10,104 bases of DNA, taken from the NCBI GenBank assembly GCA_030638665.1, contig DAOWEF010000053.1, forward strand, positions 1-10,104. Direction: 5' to 3'. This document shows positions 1-10,104 of the stretch, one piece after another; position 1 is the first letter of the stretch, and the number at the start of each line of letters is the position of its first letter. The translations under genes and the position numbers were made by a program. The DNA comes from Dehalococcoidia bacterium (GTDB lineage: Bacteria > Chloroflexota > Dehalococcoidia > E44-bin15). Below the pieces are notes generated by a model. That model saw only the letters and a program-made list of their open reading frames with translations, searched no databases and had not been told where the DNA came from.

Positions 1-707
1 AGGCCGATGTGGAGTTTGGGGGCACCGACCAGAAGTTCAATTGCCTGGTGGGACGGGAGCTTCAGCAGATGACGGGGCAGCCCCCCCAGCAGGTCTTCCT
101 GGTCCCACTTCTTGTGGGCACCGATGGCAGTATGAAGATGTCAAAAAGCCTGGAGAACTACATCGCCATCGATGAGCCTCCCAATGAGATATATGGCAAG
201 GTGATGAGCATCCCCGACGACCTCATGATGGACTACTTCGAGCTCCTTACCGATGTTTCTGATGAAGAGCTTTCCCAGTTTCGCAAGGGAATGGAAAGCG
301 GTTCGGTGAACCCGATGGTCTTGAAGAAGCGATTGGCTCGCGAGATAGTGGAGCAATTTCACGACCCTAAGGCTGCTCAGGATGCGGAGGCCCACTTCGA
401 GAAGACGGTGCAGAAACGGGAGATGCCACTGGTCATTTCGTCCATAGGTATACCCAGTGCCGAGTCCTCGGGCACACCTACTATCTCCCCTCTTGTAGAT
501 ATTGTAGACATTTTAGTGAAAGAAAATCTAGTAAAGAGCCGTGCAGAAGCGAAGCGATTATTGTCGCAAGGCGCTGTTCAGATAATTCACAAAGATAAAA
601 GTAAGCATGTGGTATCAGAGAGTAACGTTGAAATTAAACCCGGTGATGTAATTAAATATGGCAAACGCCGCTTTGTGAAAATCGTTGACGCAGATATGCG
701 AAGGTGA
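1..707 (+). CDS. tyrS: Tyrosyl-tRNA synthetase, C-terminal part (5' end outside window)
   Basis: Class I aminoacyl-tRNA synthetase that charges tRNA-Tyr with tyrosine in the cytoplasm. The reading frame enters at base 3 and is open from the window edge, so the N-terminal half of the Rossmann catalytic domain, including the HIGH-type motif, is missing. The GTG at base 9 is internal and not a start. Visible family marks are the tyrosine/ATP-site stretch GGTDQKFN (about 18-41), the class I signature KMSKS encoded at 135-149, the following NYIAIDEPPNE segment, and an S4-type RNA-binding domain from about 487 to 700 (SRAEAKRLLSQGAVQI). This domain order is that of the TyrZ-like bacterial subgroup. 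The S4-coding part is much more AT-rich (about 37% GC over 481-660) than the catalytic part (63% over 61-120). The stop is TGA at 705-707. Family assignment is secure; the composition change is treated as a finding. Confidence 0.95.
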   Translation, partial: ADVEFGGTDQKFNCLVGRELQQMTGQPPQQVFLVPLLVGTDGSMKMSKSLENYIAIDEPPNEIYGKVMSIPDDLMMDYFELLTDVSDEELSQFRKGMESGSVNPMVLKKRLAREIVEQFHDPKAAQDAEAHFEKTVQKREMPLVISSIGIPSAESSGTPTISPLVDIVDILVKENLVKSRAEAKRLLSQGAVQIIHKDKSKHVVSESNVEIKPGDVIKYGKRRFVKIVDADMRR

Positions 708-763
708 GTTTCCCACGGATCCTCCCATTTGTCCCCAACAGACTAGGCAAACATGTTTCCTAC

Positions 764-792
764 TTCCCTATATTGGCGATTAGCAGTATAAT
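764..792 (+). promoter_or_regulatory. Putative sigma70-type promoter for the aminotransferase gene
   Basis: A perfect TATAAT lies at 787-792 in the 117-nt gap between tyrS and the aminotransferase gene. The best -35 at 17-bp spacing is TTCCCT (764-769), which matches the consensus poorly. There is no TG extension. Transcription would start near 799, leaving a leader of about 25 nt with a GGAGG ribosome binding site at 814-818, 6 nt before the ATG. The -10 and its position support the call; the weak -35 limits confidence. I see no convincing terminator for tyrS in this gap. Confidence 0.5.
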
Positions 793-824
793 GTCTGAAA
801 AATAGCTAATTACGGAGGCATAGC

Positions 825-1910
825 ATGCAGTTACGCATTCCCGGACCGACCCCCATCCCCGATGAAATCCTGCAGACGATGACCAGGCAGATGATCAATC
901 ATCGCGGGCCCCAGTTCGCTGAGATGATCCACAAGGCCACCGACATACTCAAAGCCATGTTTCAGACTGGGGGGGACGTATTTCTCCTCACCTGCTCCGG
1001 CACCGGTGGCATGGAGGCAGCCATCGTGAACACCCTTTCGCCAGGGGACAAGGTACTCTCAGTGGCCAACGGAGCCTTTGGCGACCGCTTCGCCGACATT
1101 GCCGAGACATTCGGCGCTCAAGTTGAGCGGCTCAGCTTCGAGTGGGGTACCGCCGTCGACCCCCAGGAGGTGCACCGCGCGCTGTCCAAGGACGCCGGGA
1201 TAAAGGCGGTGCTGGTGACCCATAACGAGACCTCCACCGGGTTAACCAACGATCTAGAGGCGATAAGCGCCGTGGTTCGAGAGTACCAAAAACTCCTCAT
1301 AGTAGACGCCATTAGCAGTCTAGGCTGCATTGACCTGCCCACCGATGAGTGGGGGTGCGATGTGGTGATTACTGGCTCGCAGAAGGGGTGGATGGCCCCT
1401 CCCGGGCTAGCGATGGTCAGTGTCAGCGAGCGGGCGTGGCAGGCACAGGCCCAAGCCAAGATGCCCAAATACTACTGGGACTTCGCCAAGGCCAAGAAAT
1501 TTCTAGAGAAAGGGCAGACCCCCTGGACCCCGGCTGTTTCCACGATTTACGCCCTCGATGCTGCGCTGGAGCTTTTTCAGCGCGAGGGGCTCCAAAACAT
1601 CGTGGCGCGCCATGCCCGTGTGGCCACTAAAGCCAGGGAAGGGGTGAAATCGCTGGGGCTCTCCCTGTTCCCCGAGGATAGCTGCGCCTCAAACACGATC
1701 ACCGCGGTGAAGGTGCCTGAGGGGCTCGACTCTAAAAAGCTTCTCAAGATCCTGCGGGAGGAATATAATACTGTCCTCGCCGGAGGCCAGCAGCGGCTAG
1801 ACGGCAAGATCTTTCGCATAGGCCACCTCGGCTATGTAACCGAGGGGGACATCGATGCGGTTATGGAGGCGCTGAAGGCAGCCCTGCCTCAGGCAGGCTT
1901 CTCCGGGTGA
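825..1910 (+). CDS. Class V PLP-dependent aminotransferase (serine-pyruvate/alanine-glyoxylate type)
   Basis: A complete 361-residue fold-type I, class V aminotransferase, probably cytoplasmic. The start is well supported: ATG with GGAGG 6 nt upstream and the N-terminal IPGPTPIP segment typical of the family. The cofactor phosphate/ring region SGTGGMEAA is at residues 58-66. The aspartate that pairs with the pyridine nitrogen is D161 in VDAISS. The Schiff-base lysine is K187 in TGSQKG. A C-terminal small domain carries GGQQRLDGKIFRIGHLG, which includes the arginine that usually binds the substrate carboxylate. Family members use alanine, serine, aspartate or phosphoserine as amino donor, and sequence alone does not decide between them. 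Proximity to serA suggests, by inference, that it transaminates 3-phosphohydroxypyruvate to phosphoserine in place of SerC. Serine-pyruvate or alanine-glyoxylate transamination is the main alternative. Confidence 0.9.
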   Translation: MQLRIPGPTPIPDEILQTMTRQMINHRGPQFAEMIHKATDILKAMFQTGGDVFLLTCSGTGGMEAAIVNTLSPGDKVLSVANGAFGDRFADIAETFGAQVERLSFEWGTAVDPQEVHRALSKDAGIKAVLVTHNETSTGLTNDLEAISAVVREYQKLLIVDAISSLGCIDLPTDEWGCDVVITGSQKGWMAPPGLAMVSVSERAWQAQAQAKMPKYYWDFAKAKKFLEKGQTPWTPAVSTIYALDAALELFQREGLQNIVARHARVATKAREGVKSLGLSLFPEDSCASNTITAVKVPEGLDSKKLLKILREEYNTVLAGGQQRLDGKIFRIGHLGYVTEGDIDAVMEALKAALPQAGFSG

Positions 1911-1931
1911 TCTTGCCAGGGGGTGATGAAA

Positions 1932-2183
1932 ATGGAGGTCAAGGAGATAGGGGTTAGAGCTCGGTTGGGAATGCGGGGGCTAAAGAATAGGGGTCTGATG
2001 GAAATATCCGAGGACCCCAAGAGCGGGGATTTCGTCCTCGTTATCAGCAAAGGCATCCGTGAAAAATGGTACCGAAAGTGGCTAAGGATCAACCTGCCTC
2101 AGGGGATGTGGCGGGTGAAGTGTTCTAAAGAAGAGGTATCGGAGGCAGTGAATAAATTCCTGTCCGAAAAGATTTTAACCTAG
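1932..2183 (+). CDS. Small basic protein of unknown function (83 aa)
   Basis: I do not recognise this family. It encodes 83 residues, rich in Lys and Arg, with an aromatic/basic centre (KWYRKWLRINLPQGMWRV) and a predicted helical, charged C-terminus (SKEEVSEAVNKFLSEK). It has no signal peptide, membrane segment or Cys pair; the only Cys is in VKCSK. Possible starts are GTG 1923, ATG 1926 and ATG 1932. The run GGGGGTGAT at 1919-1927 resembles an extended Shine-Dalgarno sequence and lies 8 nt before ATG 1932. It overlaps the other two candidates, so I chose 1932. The gene sits 21 nt after the aminotransferase stop and 56 nt before serA, so co-transcription is likely. Its reality rests on position, ribosome binding site and lack of a competing gene. 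Function is unknown. Confidence 0.6.
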   Translation: MEVKEIGVRARLGMRGLKNRGLMEISEDPKSGDFVLVISKGIREKWYRKWLRINLPQGMWRVKCSKEEVSEAVNKFLSEKILT

Positions 2184-2211
2184 AGGCGATCTCGATTGAA
2201 GGCAAGTTAAA

Positions 2212-2238
2212 GGACAAAACGGACGAAAAGGGCGAAAA
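2212..2238 (+). repeat. Three 9-nt purine-rich tandem repeats in the serA leader
   Basis: Three consecutive imperfect 9-mers, GGACAAAAC, GGACGAAAA and GGGCGAAAA, occupy 2212-2238 and end one base before the serA ATG. The last copy supplies the only plausible ribosome binding sequence (AAGGG, 2228-2232, 7 nt before the start). A near-identical triple repeat precedes eno at 7639-7665. The role is unknown: it could be a translation-initiation element or chance purine bias. Confidence 0.6.
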
Positions 2239-2239
2239 A

Positions 2240-5861
<3,622 letters not shown>

Positions 5862-5872
5862 AGGAGTAGAAA

Positions 5873-6310
5873 ATGGCTAAGGTATTGATCGTTTACCATT
5901 CCCAGACCGGGAATACCGAGGAGATGGCCAGGGCGGTAGCGGAAGGAGCACGGTCGGTAGCGGGTACGGAGGTCATCCTCAAGCGGGCCTTTGATGCCAA
6001 TGCAGACGACCTCATTGGCTGCGATGCGGTAGCCTTTGGCACTTCAACAAACTTCGCCTACATATCCGGAGGCTTAAAGGACTTCTTTGACCGGAGCCTC
6101 GTCCAGTGCCAGGACAAGGCCGCAGACAAGCCGTACTGTACCTTTACCAGCAGCGGAATGGGGAAGAGGAAAGCCCTGGATGTCCTCGATGGCATATGTT
6201 CCGCCTTTAGATTGAAGAAGGCTGACGAAGGCATCATGGCTCCGGGCAAAGCCACCCCCGAGATTCTCGCAGAGCTACGCGAGATGGGCAAGAAGCTGGC
6301 CACCGCTTAA
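5873..6310 (+). CDS. Flavodoxin / flavodoxin-like FMN protein
   Basis: A complete short-chain flavodoxin-like protein of 145 residues, soluble and expected to bind FMN. The phosphate-binding loop is S10-Q-T-G-N-T15 after the first beta strand (KVLIVYHS). The later segment FGTSTNFAYISGGLKDFFDRS (about 55-76) fits the isoalloxazine-contacting and dimer-type loops seen in flavodoxin and WrbA-like quinone reductases. Either role is possible: one-electron carrier in low-potential metabolism, or NAD(P)H-quinone reductase-like enzyme. The length fits a simple flavodoxin better than WrbA (about 200). The start is well supported by GAGGAG at 5861-5866, which overlaps the ligA stop and is 6 nt from the ATG. 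The 11-nt gap from ligA implies co-transcription, although no functional link to ligation is evident. Confidence 0.88.
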   Translation: MAKVLIVYHSQTGNTEEMARAVAEGARSVAGTEVILKRAFDANADDLIGCDAVAFGTSTNFAYISGGLKDFFDRSLVQCQDKAADKPYCTFTSSGMGKRKALDVLDGICSAFRLKKADEGIMAPGKATPEILAELREMGKKLATA

Positions 6311-6453
6311 GTCATGACTATGGATCTCTTTTTAGCAAATTCAAACGGTGTGGGCCAAGCCGAGGAAAGCGGTCCTCTGGGGTATTGAGTACCCGGGAGC
6401 ATCCAGGCAAGAGGGTTCGCCTCAGCTTCAAGGAGTACGGCGCTATTTAAGCG

Positions 6454-7020
6454 ATGAAACTAATTGTCGGGCTGGGAAATCCGGGGAAGAGCTATGCCAG
6501 CAACCGCCATAACGTAGGGTTTCAGTGTCTCGACCACTTCGCGAGTCAGCACCGCATACCCATTAAAGAGCGAAGGTTGAGGCTCAAAGCACTGAAAGCC
6601 AAATACGGCACGGGCGAGGTTGCTGGTACATCAGTGGTACTCGCCAAGCCCCGGACATACATGAACCGCAGCGGGGCGGCAGTGGCCCAGCTGGTACGCC
6701 GCTTCGGTGTACCACTTGATGGCCTTCTTGTGATCTACGACGACCTGGACCTGCCCCTGGGCAAAGTGCGCATCCGCCAGCATGGCGGCGCGGCAGGGCA
6801 TAAGGGCGTCGCATCCATCATCGCCTCCCTGGGAAGTGAGGAGTTCCCCCGAATTCGTGTCGGCATCGGCCGCCCCGAGGGGGATGAGGTCTCCTATGTG
6901 CTAAGCGATTTCACCGCTAAGGAAAAGGACATCGCCAGGGAAGCCGTTGCCCGGGTCGCCGATGCCCTGCTTTGCATCCTGGCCGAGGGGATCGAGGCGG
7001 CGATGAACCGCTATAACTAA
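6454..7020 (+). CDS. pth: Peptidyl-tRNA hydrolase
   Basis: Hydrolyses peptidyl-tRNAs that drop off the ribosome, recycling tRNA in the cytoplasm. The 188 residues are normal family length, and the protein opens with the diagnostic LIVGLGNPG. Active-site residues by motif: N9; catalytic H19 in NRHNVG; N71 in TYMNRSG; and D96 in VIYDDLDLPLG. The residue matching E. coli N114, usually Asn in GGHNG, is K117 here (GHKG). I believe such replacement occurs in some bacterial lineages. ATG 6454 is fixed by the conserved N-terminus, but no Shine-Dalgarno sits at proper distance; AAGGAG at 6430-6435 is 18 nt away. A short open frame ending TAA at 6448-6450 lies 3 nt upstream, so initiation might depend on coupling. 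The preceding 143-nt gap holds no RNA gene I can recognise. Confidence 0.97.
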   Translation: MKLIVGLGNPGKSYASNRHNVGFQCLDHFASQHRIPIKERRLRLKALKAKYGTGEVAGTSVVLAKPRTYMNRSGAAVAQLVRRFGVPLDGLLVIYDDLDLPLGKVRIRQHGGAAGHKGVASIIASLGSEEFPRIRVGIGRPEGDEVSYVLSDFTAKEKDIAREAVARVADALLCILAEGIEAAMNRYN

Positions 7021-7037
7021 AAGCATCACCGCTCTGG

Positions 7038-7067
7038 TTGCGGCAATTCAGCCCAGGGTGCTATAAT
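7038..7067 (+). promoter_or_regulatory. Putative extended -10 promoter upstream of the LOG-like gene
   Basis: TGCTATAAT at 7059-7067 combines a perfect TATAAT (7062-7067) with a TGN extension. A partial -35, TTGCGG (7038-7043), is 18 bp upstream. Transcription would begin near 7074, giving a leader of about 25 nt before ATG 7099. The element lies in the 78-nt gap after pth, so the LOG-like gene, and possibly eno, can be transcribed separately from pth. No clear intrinsic terminator for pth is visible in the same gap. Confidence 0.65.
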
Positions 7068-7098
7068 CCCGTTTAGCTTAGTTTAAGAGGTTTTGGAG

Positions 7099-7581
7099 AT
7101 GGAACAAGGGCTTTGTATCACTGTGATCGGCGCCAGCGATTGCTCCGCGGAGGAGACCAGGCTCGCCGAGGAGGTGGGGCGGGAGCTGGCAAGGCGCGGC
7201 GCCACTCTAATCTGCGGTGGCCTGGAAGGGGTGATGGAGGCAGCATGTCGCGGTGCCGCCTCCCAAGGAGGAATCACTATTGGCATTCTCCCCGGGGACA
7301 GCCGCAAAGATGCCAATCCCTATGTTCGAGTCCCCATCGTCACCGGCATGGGCTATACCAGAAACGCCATCGTCGCCAAGTCGGGTCAGGCAGTGATCGC
7401 CATCGGCGGAAGCTACGGGACCCTTTCTGAGATCGCCTATGCGCTGCAAGATGACATCCCGGTTATCGGCCTGGGCACCTGGTCACTAGCAAGGGAAGGT
7501 GTGGTGGATAAATCCATAATCATCGCTCAAAATCCGGTGGATGCCGTGGAAAAGGCCCTCAGTTCAATAGGGCGGGGCTAA
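7099..7581 (+). CDS. TIGR00725-type SLOG/LOG-family Rossmann protein
   Basis: A 160-residue single-domain Rossmann-like protein of the SLOG superfamily, closest in pattern to the TIGR00725 family. The strand ITVIGASD is followed by GGLEGVMEAA (40-49) and the nucleotide-binding GGSYGTLSEIA (103-113). The last corresponds to the PGGxGTxxE motif of LOG phosphoribohydrolases with the leading proline replaced (AIGG) and E111 kept. LOG enzymes release a base from nucleoside 5'-monophosphates. SLOG relatives may instead bind nucleotide ligands, so activity here is uncertain. ATG 7099 is preferred over in-frame TTG 7093 because AAGAGG (7085-7090) is 8 nt before the ATG but only 2 nt before the TTG. 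The gene has its own promoter-like element and stands between pth and eno, which gives no direct clue to its function. Confidence 0.85.
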   Translation: MEQGLCITVIGASDCSAEETRLAEEVGRELARRGATLICGGLEGVMEAACRGAASQGGITIGILPGDSRKDANPYVRVPIVTGMGYTRNAIVAKSGQAVIAIGGSYGTLSEIAYALQDDIPVIGLGTWSLAREGVVDKSIIIAQNPVDAVEKALSSIGRG

Positions 7582-7638
7582 TAATAAATAGAATTGCCAA
7601 ACATGATGAAGACCTGGAGAGCGACATCATATGCCGCA

Positions 7639-8961
<1,323 letters not shown>

Positions 8962-8975
8962 TTGAAGGAACTTAA

Positions 8976-9029
8976 GTGGGTAGTAAGGAAAATCCGCACC
9001 TGATGAACCTAGATGGCTTTGCGAGATGA
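8976..9029 (+). CDS. Possible 17-residue leader ORF coupled to the next gene
   Basis: A GTG at 8976 has GAAGGA (8964-8969) 6 nt upstream and opens a 17-codon frame ending in TGA at 9027-9029. That stop overlaps the ATG of the next gene in an ATGA arrangement. The downstream gene has no ribosome binding site of its own at normal distance, so translation of this short ORF could deliver ribosomes to it. The peptide, which ends in NLDGFAR, has no run of one amino acid that would suggest attenuation. It could also be a chance frame. Confidence 0.3.
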   Translation: MGSKENPHLMNLDGFAR

Positions 9030-9814
9030 ACACTAGCCGTGTAAATGAGGAGCTTGATGCTATCGATGAGGGTGTCAGGGCACGTTCTCCTAAGGAGGCG
9101 CACGAAGGTTTTGCTCTATTTAATGAGGCAATGGGTCTGTTCTACAACCTCATACTGTCCTATACGCACGTGTCTGTCAAAACCTCAGATGAAGGTAGAC
9201 GTGCCGCCTTAGGGACACATCGACTCCTAATGATCGATGCCTTTAACTCTTTGCGGGCTGCCTATAAATTGCTTATCGATGGCTATTACGCTCAAGTGAG
9301 CCTGTTGCTGCGAAGGGTCGTTGAGTGCGCCTTGAGAATGTATTTCTTCACAAAGTTTCCGGATGAGGCTTTGCTATACTGGGAGAACTCCGATGCTTGG
9401 CATAAGAGATATAGAACAGAGGCGCCTCTGAGGCAAAGGTTAGACGAATTTGATGACATGCGTGAGACGGTAGATATGCTGCGCGGAAGGTATCGCACGC
9501 TTAGTGATTTGGCTCATGCGAGCGCAAAGGCCATAATACCTCAGGTAGATTCTACTCAGAAAAAGAAAAAGGGCGCGACGAAGCGGCAAGTTGTTGGTGT
9601 TATCAGTGGGGCCTTCGATCAGACTTGGCTACGGGTCTTTCAGTCACAGCTAGTGGAGGTAGCTGGGGTAGTCCTGCATGCATCTGCTGAACCCGCCTTC
9701 GCCTTATTACAAGAACACCAGCCAACGTGGTTAGAAGACTTTGACAAGTTTAAATTGGCTGCAAGCAAGTTCGTTAGAGAGACTAAAGCCTGGGTTGAGC
9801 GACAAGGTGAGTAG
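9026..9814 (+). CDS. Uncharacterised helical protein, HEPN-like (262 aa)
   Basis: I do not recognise a named family with certainty. The 262 residues are predicted mostly helical and soluble. The central part, GYYAQVSLLLRRVVECALRMYFF (residues 86-108, with E100), followed by RTLSDLAH (R157 to H164), resembles HEPN-type four-helix proteins. In those, a conserved Glu packs against an R-x4-6-H motif that forms an RNase site in active members. A lysine cluster at 179-182 sits in a probable loop. GC is lower than in neighbours (43-45% in two 60-nt blocks at 9241 and 9361, against 65% at 8821), which suggests a different history. The start ATG 9026 has no good ribosome binding site but overlaps the stop of a short ORF. 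Its 3' end overlaps the next gene by 8 nt. No toxin or antitoxin partner is visible, so a defence role is only a possibility. Confidence 0.75.
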   Translation: MNTSRVNEELDAIDEGVRARSPKEAHEGFALFNEAMGLFYNLILSYTHVSVKTSDEGRRAALGTHRLLMIDAFNSLRAAYKLLIDGYYAQVSLLLRRVVECALRMYFFTKFPDEALLYWENSDAWHKRYRTEAPLRQRLDEFDDMRETVDMLRGRYRTLSDLAHASAKAIIPQVDSTQKKKKGATKRQVVGVISGAFDQTWLRVFQSQLVEVAGVVLHASAEPAFALLQEHQPTWLEDFDKFKLAASKFVRETKAWVERQGE

Positions 9815-10104
9815 AATAGTTGGCATAACAACCACAGTCCCTATAGAGGTGCTCCTGGCGGCGGGCTATCGGCCGCTTGACCTGAATAATGTCTTTATCT
9901 CCGACCCGGACCCTGAGCGGCTGGTGGGCATCGCCGAAAAGGCGGGCTTCCCCATCAATTGCTGTACCTGGATCAAGGGCATATACGGTGTCGTCATGGA
10001 GCAGGGCATCGACACGGTGCTCTGCGTCACCACTGGCGATTGCTCCAATACCATCATGCTCATGGAGGTCTTAAAACTCAAGGGGCATAACGTAATCCCC
10101 TTCG
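9807..10104 (+). CDS. 2-hydroxyacyl-CoA dehydratase-family subunit (3' end outside window)
   Basis: An N-terminal fragment of 99 codons running off the right edge. The opening IVGITTTVPIEVLLAAGYRPLDLNN is typical of the HgdB/FldC/BcrC-like 2-hydroxyglutaryl-CoA dehydratase D-component family: an N-terminal call for substrate-side architecture, then a cysteine-containing segment (INCCTWIKG, about residues 51-59) of the type that binds an iron-sulfur cluster. A second Cys-bearing strand, LCVTTGDCSNT, follows. Family members dehydrate 2-hydroxyacyl-CoA or reduce aromatic acyl-CoA after ATP-driven single-electron activation by a separate activase. I would expect the activase gene downstream, but that lies beyond the window. 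The GTG start at 9807 overlaps the previous stop by 8 nt. Family is fairly sure; the substrate cannot be told. Confidence 0.82.
   Translation, partial: MSRIVGITTTVPIEVLLAAGYRPLDLNNVFISDPDPERLVGIAEKAGFPINCCTWIKGIYGVVMEQGIDTVLCVTTGDCSNTIMLMEVLKLKGHNVIPF

Noticed and set aside
1883..1897. Palindrome CCTGCCT-C-AGGCAGG near the end of the aminotransferase gene
   Set aside because: The loop is only one base, there is no U-tract, and it lies within coding sequence, so it is not a credible terminator or operator.
1883..2103. Direct repeat CCTGCCTCAGG at 1883-1893 and 2093-2103
   Set aside because: Both copies are inside coding sequence in different proteins, and 11 bases is short enough to be chance.
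6314..6388. 24-codon ORF starting ATG 6314 just after the flavodoxin stop
   Set aside because: It has no ribosome binding site, no recognisable peptide pattern, and competes with another open frame in the same gap.
6311..6453. Possible tRNA or structured RNA in the gap before pth
   Set aside because: No cloverleaf arms or T-loop sequence could be found. The small GAGG/CCTC hairpin at 6411-6423 alone is too weak.

Overview
The window is a dense, single-strand (+) block of chromosomal housekeeping and central-metabolism genes, about 60% GC in the lines I counted. From protein style and gene content it is probably an anaerobic bacterium of the Chloroflexota, class Dehalococcoidia or a near relative. 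The evidence is a class V aminotransferase beside a SerA with ASB and ACT domains, a TIGR00725-type SLOG protein between pth and eno, a flavodoxin, and a 2-hydroxyacyl-CoA dehydratase-family gene. I recall similar clustering of these genes in Dehalococcoides, but that is memory and was not checked. The GC content is higher than in Dehalococcoides itself. The taxonomic call is tentative.

Layout: the C-terminal part of tyrosyl-tRNA synthetase (1-707) runs in from upstream. A gap with a promoter-like element follows. Next come a class V aminotransferase (825-1910), a small unrecognised basic protein (1932-2183), serA (2240-3814), ligA (3822-5861) and a short flavodoxin (5873-6310), with gaps of 7 to 56 nt, so they could form one transcription unit. 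After a 143-nt gap comes pth (6454-7020). A strong extended -10 promoter then precedes a TIGR00725/LOG-like protein (7099-7581). Enolase (7678-8961) has a GTG start and a purine-rich repeated leader. A lower-GC gene for a HEPN-like helical protein (9026-9814) follows. Its end overlaps the GTG start of a 2-hydroxyacyl-CoA dehydratase-family subunit that runs off the right edge (9807-10104).

How the genes fit together: enolase and SerA act on either side of the 3-phosphoglycerate/2-phosphoglycerate node. SerA with the class V aminotransferase could supply the first two steps of serine synthesis. TyrS and Pth serve translation, and LigA serves replication and repair. The flavodoxin and the dehydratase-family protein point to low-potential, anaerobic redox chemistry.

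I found no clearly new multi-gene system, mobile element, CRISPR array, tRNA or rRNA. The points most worth a second look are: matching triple 9-nt purine repeats immediately upstream of serA and eno; a sharp GC drop inside tyrS at its S4 domain; a short SD-preceded ORF that appears translationally coupled to the HEPN-like gene; and a zinc-ribbon-like open frame ending 3 nt before pth. No gene-free stretch exceeds 300 bases.
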